Origin: Bog-793 sp963803025
GTDB lineage: Bacteria; Actinomycetota; Acidimicrobiia; Acidimicrobiales; Bog-793
NCBI GenBank assembly: GCA_963803025.1
Contig: CAWDKZ010000020.1
Coordinates: 1 to 64,000 of the forward strand
DNA: 64,000 bases
Direction: 5' to 3'
Part shown: positions 59,680-64,000 of the stretch, in pieces
Numbering within the stretch: position 1 is the stretch's first letter
How the letters are laid out: each line of letters begins with the position of its first letter
Position numbers and translations under genes: made by a program
The notes under the pieces: generated by a model
Database searches by the model: none
Seen by the model: only the letters and a program-made list of their open reading frames with translations
What the model was told of the DNA's origin: nothing

Positions 59680-61250
59680 CACCGGCCGGGCCGGCGCTCG
59701 CCGCGGTGCACGCCACGTCCGGGATCGTGCTCCCGCACATCGACTACGGCGCGATCCTGCCGGAGCTGATCCTACTCGGCGGCGTGCTGCTCCTCGTCGG
59801 GATCTCGGCGATGACGTCGCGGCAGCCCCCGACCGGCGTCTACGCGGCCGCGACCGTCGGGATCGCGGTCGGCGCGCTCGTCGCCTCGCTCCGGCTGTGG
59901 CGGCATCTGCAGCAACACGGCGCCTTCACCACCGTCGCGCACTCGGTCGACGTCGACGGCTTCGCCGTCTACTTCCTCGTCCTCGTGTCGTCCGTGCTCG
60001 TCGTGGCGGCGATCCTCGGCGCGGGGTATCTGCGCCGCGAGGGGATCGCCGGTTGCGAGTATTACGCGCTCGCCCTCATCTCGGGGTCGGGGGCGATGCT
60101 GATGGCCTCGGCGAACGACCTGATCCTCATCTTCTTGGCCCTCGAGGTGCTCTCGATCCCGCTCTACGTGATGGCGGGATTCGACCGGCGCCGCACGACG
60201 TCCCAGGAGGCCGCGATCAAGTACTTCGTCCTCGGGGCGTTCTCCTCGGCGGTCTTCGTCTACGGCATCGCGCTCGTCTACGGCGCGACCGGGTCGACGA
60301 ACCTGGCGGAGATCGGGGCCTTCCTCGCCCACAACGTCATCACGGCGAACGGCGTGCTGCTCGCCGGGATCGCGCTCTTGCTCGTCGGCTTCTCGTTCAA
60401 GGTCGCGGCGGTGCCGTTCCACATGTGGACGCCCGACGTCTACCAGGGCGCCCCGACACCGGTGACGGGGTTCATGGCCGCGATCGCCAAGGCCGGCGGC
60501 TTCGCGGCGTTCCTCCGGGTCTTCGTGGCGACGTTCCCGACGTTGCGCGGCGACTGGCAGCCGGTCATCTGGGCGCTCGCGGCCGTGACGCTCCTCGGTG
60601 GCGCCGTCGTCGCCCTCGTCCAGCGCGACGTGAAGCGCATGCTCGCCTACTCCTCGATCAACCACGCCGGGTTCGTGCTCATCGGGCTGCAGGCGGCGAC
60701 GACACGGGGCACCGCGGCGAGCGCTTACTACGTGTTCGCCTACAGCTTCATGGTGCTCGGCAGCTTCGCCGTCGTCGGCGTCGTCGGCCGGAAGGGGGAT
60801 CGCCGGCACGACGTCGAGGACTACCGGGGTCTCGCGGCCCGCAACCCGGTGCTCGCGACCGTCTTCACGGTGCTGCTGCTCGCCCAGGCGGGCGTGCCCT
60901 TCACGACGGGGTTCTTCGCCAAGTTCTACGTCGTGGCGGCGTCGGTCGAGGCCCACAGCTACGCGCTCGCGGTCATCGCCATGGCCTCGGCGGCGATCGC
61001 GGTCTTCTTCTACCTGCGGCTCGTGCTCGTGATGTTCTCGACCGAGCCGTCGGGGGCGGGCGTCGTGCCGGTGCCGGCGCCGTCGGCGGGTGGTGTCGCC
61101 ACCCTCGTGCGTCCCGTCGTCGAGCGCCTCGTCGTCCCGCCGTCGATTGCCCTCGGGCTGGCCGTCGGTTGCGGTGTGACCGTCGTCTTCGGCGTCTGGC
61201 CGCAGCCGCTCATCGACTTCGCGCGTGCCGCGACGCTGATCTTCCACTAG
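59676..61250 (+). CDS. nuoN: NADH-quinone oxidoreductase subunit N
   Basis: A 524-residue antiporter-like subunit, the last gene of the operon. Motifs: FLALEVLSIPLYVMAGFDRR, FKVAAVPFHMWTPDVYQGAPTPVTGFMA, KRMLAYSSINHAGFVLIGL, GVPFTTGFFAKFYVV. The start is GTG with GTGA overlap to nuoM. The gene is convergent with the yajQ-family gene, 42 nt away. Confidence 0.96.
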   Translation: MTPAGPALAAVHATSGIVLPHIDYGAILPELILLGGVLLLVGISAMTSRQPPTGVYAAATVGIAVGALVASLRLWRHLQQHGAFTTVAHSVDVDGFAVYFLVLVSSVLVVAAILGAGYLRREGIAGCEYYALALISGSGAMLMASANDLILIFLALEVLSIPLYVMAGFDRRRTTSQEAAIKYFVLGAFSSAVFVYGIALVYGATGSTNLAEIGAFLAHNVITANGVLLAGIALLLVGFSFKVAAVPFHMWTPDVYQGAPTPVTGFMAAIAKAGGFAAFLRVFVATFPTLRGDWQPVIWALAAVTLLGGAVVALVQRDVKRMLAYSSINHAGFVLIGLQAATTRGTAASAYYVFAYSFMVLGSFAVVGVVGRKGDRRHDVEDYRGLAARNPVLATVFTVLLLAQAGVPFTTGFFAKFYVVAASVEAHSYALAVIAMASAAIAVFFYLRLVLVMFSTEPSGAGVVPVPAPSAGGVATLVRPVVERLVVPPSIALGLAVGCGVTVVFGVWPQPLIDFARAATLIFH

Positions 61251-61292
61251 TCGGGTCGGCGGCAGCCGAGGGCGTGGCCGAGCGAGAGCGGC

Positions 61293-61781
61293 TCAGTCGC
61301 GGAAGTTGCCGAACTGGAGCGGGATCCCGAGGTCCTCGCCTCGCAGCTTGGCGATCACAGCCTGGAGGTCGTCGCGCTTCTTACCGAACACGCGGACCTG
61401 GTCACCTTGCGACTGGGAGGTCACGCCTTTCAGGTTGAGCTCCTTGACGATCTTGTTGATGCGCCGCGCGTGGTCCGCCGAGATCCCGACCTGCAACGTG
61501 ACGCGCTGGCGGACGGTGCCTCGCGCCGCCTCCTCGATCTTGCCGTAGGAGAGGGCCTTCAGCGACACCTGACGCCGCACGAGCTTCTCCTCGAGTACCT
61601 GGGCGAGCGCGCGCAGGCGATCCTCGGTGGGGGCGTCGAGCTCGATCTCGTGCGGGCTGAGCTCCAGCGACGAACCGGTGTTCTTGAAGTCGAAGCGGGT
61701 CGCGACCTCGCGCGAGGCCTGGTCGACGGCGTTGCGCACCTCCTGGAAGTTGATCTCGGAGGTGACGTCGAAGCTCGGCAC
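61293..61781 (-). CDS. YajQ-family nucleotide-binding protein
   Basis: A 162-residue protein with the normal length of the YajQ family (DUF520), which binds nucleic acid or cyclic di-GMP in other bacteria. Conserved: SFDVTSEINFQEVRNAVDQA, VATRFDFKNT, INKIVKELNLKGVTSQSQGDQVRV and LRGEDLGIPLQF. The start is GTG 61781 with GTGGGGG upstream, giving a normal N-terminus. A longer upstream frame runs over the antisense of the tRNA and is not coding. Confidence 0.92.
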   Translation of the reverse strand: MPSFDVTSEINFQEVRNAVDQASREVATRFDFKNTGSSLELSPHEIELDAPTEDRLRALAQVLEEKLVRRQVSLKALSYGKIEEAARGTVRQRVTLQVGISADHARRINKIVKELNLKGVTSQSQGDQVRVFGKKRDDLQAVIAKLRGEDLGIPLQFGNFRD

Positions 61782-61888
61782 GGCCCCCACGCTATCGGCG
61801 ACGGCCGGCGGGCTCCCACCCGTCAGCCGTCGTCGGTCCCGCGGGCTCACCGGGGGGTCCCGGGCATCGGATATCCTCGTCGTCTCGC

Positions 61889-61970
61889 GGGTCGGTACCC
61901 AAGCGGACAACGGGGGCAGACTGTAAATCTGCTGGCACTGCCTACGTAGGTTCAAATCCTACCCGGCCCA
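61889..61970 (+). tRNA. tRNA-Tyr (GTA)
   Basis: An 82-nt tRNA with a long variable arm. The acceptor stem pairs GGGTCGG (61889-61895) with CCGGCCC (61963-61969) plus discriminator A. The anticodon loop CTGTAAA contains GTA. The T-arm is GTAGG-TTCAAAT-CCTAC. The CCA end is not encoded. Confidence 0.97.
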
Positions 61971-62238
61971 CTTTGCCTCGGAGAAAGGCGGGACTTGGCC
62001 GGCCAGGCGACGGTGTCGCACTCGGTCGGACGAGACCTCGTGGCGCGACCGGCGAGGCGCGAGCGGCCCGCGGACCATCGGGTCGTCTGTGTCCGGCGCA
62101 CCCGATGGCGTGCGCCCGGCTCCGGCGCCGACGCCGCGGCAATCCGAGATCGAGCGCGGTCGGCGCGTCGCGCCACGGAATCGGCTCGGCCGACGGTGCC
62201 CTCGGTCGCCAGCCGTCGGGTGGAAGAATCGGGTCGCG
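61971..62238. other. tRNA-to-MFS spacer
   Basis: 268 bases between tRNA-Tyr and the exporter gene. A long frame reads through it in phase with the MFS gene but has no family-like sequence before 62239. No integrase lies next to the tRNA in the window, so no element is visible at this tRNA. Confidence 0.4.
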
Positions 62239-63861
62239 ATGGCGCGCACCGTGATCGGGATGGGTGGGTCGGGTGCGTCCCGGACGGCGTTGACCCCCGC
62301 CGAGGTCCGTCGGCCCGAACACCGGAGGGTCATCCTCGCGGTGCTGTGCGTGAGCCTGCTCGTCGTGAGCCTCGACAGCACGATCCTCAACGTCGCGCTG
62401 CCGGCGATCGTGCGCACGATGCACGCGACCTCGAGCCAGCTGCAGTGGATCGTCGACGCCTACGTCATCGTCTTCGCCGGGCTGCTGCTCGTGCTGGGCA
62501 GTCTCGGCGACCGCATCGGCCGCAAGTGGGTCTTCCTCGCCGGGCTCGTGCTGTTTGCCGCGGGCTCCGCGACGTCGGCGTTCTCGATGACGCCCGACCG
62601 TCTCATCGCCGCCCGGGCCTTCATGGGGATCGGCGCGGCGGCGATCATGCCGTCCACGCTGTCGATCCTCGCCAGCGTGTTCACCGACGACGACGAGCGG
62701 CTCCAGGCCATCGGGATCTGGTCGGGCACGACCGGGATCGGTGTCGCCGTCGGGCCGGTGGCCGGCGGCTGGCTTCTCGCCCACTACTGGTGGGGGTCGG
62801 TGTTCCTCATCAACGTGCCGATCGCCCTCGTCGGGCTGTGCGCCGCGGCCTGGTTCGTGCCGAATTCCCGCAACCCGGCGAGCAAGCGACCCGACCCGAT
62901 CGGTGCGGGCCTTTCGATCGTCGGGATGGTGCTCCTGCTCTGGGGGATCATCGAGGCGCCCAACCGCTCCTGGACCTCACCGCTCATCATCGGGGCGATC
63001 GTCGCGGCCGCGGTGGTGCTCACGGCGTTCGTCTCCTGGGAGCGACGCTCGACGCACCCGATGCTCGAACCGTCGTTCTTCCGCTCGCGACGGTTCTCGG
63101 CGGCGATCGCGGCGATGGGGCTCGTGATCTTCGCCCTCATGGGGGCGCTCTTCCTCCTCACGCAGTACCTGCAGTTCTCGCTCGGCTACAGCGCCCTGGA
63201 GACGGGCCTGCGGATCGCGCCGATCGCGGCGGTGCTCCTCGTCGTCGCACCGGCGTCGACGCTCGCCGTCCGCTATGTCGGCACGAAACCCATCGTGTTC
63301 GCGGGCCTGGCCCTGATCGCCGTCGGGCTCGAGCTGCTGTCGCGGGTCACCGTCCACGGCACCTACCTCGAGGCGCTCCCGGCGCTCTTCATCATCGGCA
63401 CCGGGGTCGGACTGGCGCTCGCGCCGTGCACGGAGTCGGTGATGGGCTCACTGCCGCTCGCCGAGGTCGGCGTCGGATCGGCCACGAACAGCACGGTCTT
63501 GCAGCTCGGGGGGGCGCTCGGGGTCGGCGTGCTCGGGAGCCTGCTGAACACCCGTTACGCCGACCGGCTGGCCCCGCTGCTCGCCAACTCCAACTTGCCG
63601 ATTCCGCAATCGGTCCTCCACCTCATCACTGGGTCGCTCGGCGGCGCCCTCGCCGTCGCGCAGCGGGCGGGGACGGCGGGCGCGGCGCTCACGAACGTCG
63701 CGAAGGCCGCCTTCGTGAGCGGCATGGACCTCGCCCTCCTCGTCGCCGCAGTCGTCGTCGCGGTCGCCACCTGCGTCGTGCTCGTCGTGCTGCCGAGCAA
63801 AGGCGCGCCGTCGGCCGACGCGGTTCCCGCCGAGTCCCCGGGGCCGTCCGCGGATCGGTAG
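62239..63861 (+). CDS. MFS exporter, DHA2 (14-TM) family
   Basis: A 540-residue drug:H+ antiporter-2 type transporter, about 14 helices. Motif C-like and A-like segments: SLLVVSLDSTILNVALPAIVRTM, LGSLGDRIGRKWVFLAGL, GIWSGTTGIGVAVGPVAGGWLLAHYWWGSVFLINVPI. The C-terminal part includes GVGLALAPCTESVMGSLPLAEVGVGSATNSTV. The substrate is unknown; the subfamily usually confers efflux of lipophilic or cationic compounds. No adjacent regulator lies in the window. Confidence 0.9.
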   Translation: MARTVIGMGGSGASRTALTPAEVRRPEHRRVILAVLCVSLLVVSLDSTILNVALPAIVRTMHATSSQLQWIVDAYVIVFAGLLLVLGSLGDRIGRKWVFLAGLVLFAAGSATSAFSMTPDRLIAARAFMGIGAAAIMPSTLSILASVFTDDDERLQAIGIWSGTTGIGVAVGPVAGGWLLAHYWWGSVFLINVPIALVGLCAAAWFVPNSRNPASKRPDPIGAGLSIVGMVLLLWGIIEAPNRSWTSPLIIGAIVAAAVVLTAFVSWERRSTHPMLEPSFFRSRRFSAAIAAMGLVIFALMGALFLLTQYLQFSLGYSALETGLRIAPIAAVLLVVAPASTLAVRYVGTKPIVFAGLALIAVGLELLSRVTVHGTYLEALPALFIIGTGVGLALAPCTESVMGSLPLAEVGVGSATNSTVLQLGGALGVGVLGSLLNTRYADRLAPLLANSNLPIPQSVLHLITGSLGGALAVAQRAGTAGAALTNVAKAAFVSGMDLALLVAAVVVAVATCVVLVVLPSKGAPSADAVPAESPGPSADR

Positions 63862-63961
63862 CGAAGACCCCGCGCCGCCCGGCGGACCCTCGGGGCGGCC
63901 CGAGGTCCCGTGTTGTCAGCCGGGGCGGCGCGGGCCTAGCGTCGCAGGGGAGGTGGTTGCC

Positions 63962-64000
63962 TTGAGAAATGATCGCGTGCTCGCGGAGGCAGTCCGGGCG
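63962..64000 (+). CDS. partial gene at right edge
   Basis: A GGGGAGG ribosome site (63947-63953) is followed 8 bases later by a TTG that opens a frame reading RNDRVLAEAVRA to the window end. Only 13 codons are visible, so no family can be assigned. A GTG at 63953 in the same frame is less likely because it overlaps the ribosome site. Confidence 0.4.
   Translation, partial: MRNDRVLAEAVRA

Noticed and set aside
61782..61955. An N-terminal extension of the YajQ-family gene
   Set aside because: The extension is antisense to tRNA-Tyr and gives a protein longer than the family; the GTG at 61781 gives the normal length.
61889..61970. tRNA-Tyr as an occupied integration site
   Set aside because: The tRNA is intact and no integrase or duplicated 3' end is seen in the 2 kb to its right.

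Overview
The window is high-GC DNA with frequent GTG and TTG starts. It resembles an actinobacterium, most likely of the Acidimicrobiia type. Evidence for this: a BldC-like regulator followed by rex-hemA-hemC/D-hemB-hemL, a nickel superoxide dismutase with its own protease, an MshA-type mycothiol glycosyltransferase, and a geranylgeranyl/menaquinone reductase divergent from a complete 14-gene complex I operon. The genus cannot be fixed from sequence reading alone.

The left third (about 1-20,500) is accessory in character. Genes are sparse and often broken, base composition is lower in GC than to the right, and long stretches carry nothing recognisable. It holds a truncated MFS transporter behind a dynamin-like GTPase and a histidine phosphatase, a CPA2 antiporter, a YefM/YoeB toxin-antitoxin pair with a palindromic operator, a tRNA 3'-end remnant at 5531-5571 that looks like the edge of an integrated element, an aldo/keto reductase, a HELAH metallopeptidase, an alpha/beta-hydrolase pseudogene, a secreted pentapeptide-repeat protein, an IS630 transposase stump, a DUF2079 membrane protein and a lipoprotein. 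Inside this part sits an intact three-gene sugar-acid operon (8930-12986): a mannonate-type SDR, glucuronate isomerase, and a fusion of gluconokinase with a LarA-type nickel-pincer racemase. Together they suggest a dehydratase-free glucuronate route: glucuronate to fructuronate to mannonate, then C2-epimerisation to gluconate, then 6-phosphogluconate. This is the most interesting system in the window.

From about 21,000 to 33,300 lie a 2-hydroxyacid dehydrogenase plus glycerate kinase pair, a peptide/nickel-type ABC importer on the minus strand (binding protein, permease, a permease-ATPase fusion, a second ATPase), a small basic protein, a GH3 hydrolase, a cold-shock protein with a clear terminator, and UppP.

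From 33,400 to the right end the DNA is dense core genome: a PIG-L deacetylase, a DksA-like zinc protein, sodN/sodX, mshA, proC, a BldC-like HTH gene, rex, and the C5-pathway haem genes (hemA, hemC-hemD fusion with a one-base frameshift, hemB, hemL). These are followed by the reductase divergent from nuoA-N (45,814-61,250), a YajQ-family gene, tRNA-Tyr, a 14-TM MFS exporter, and the start of one further gene at the edge.
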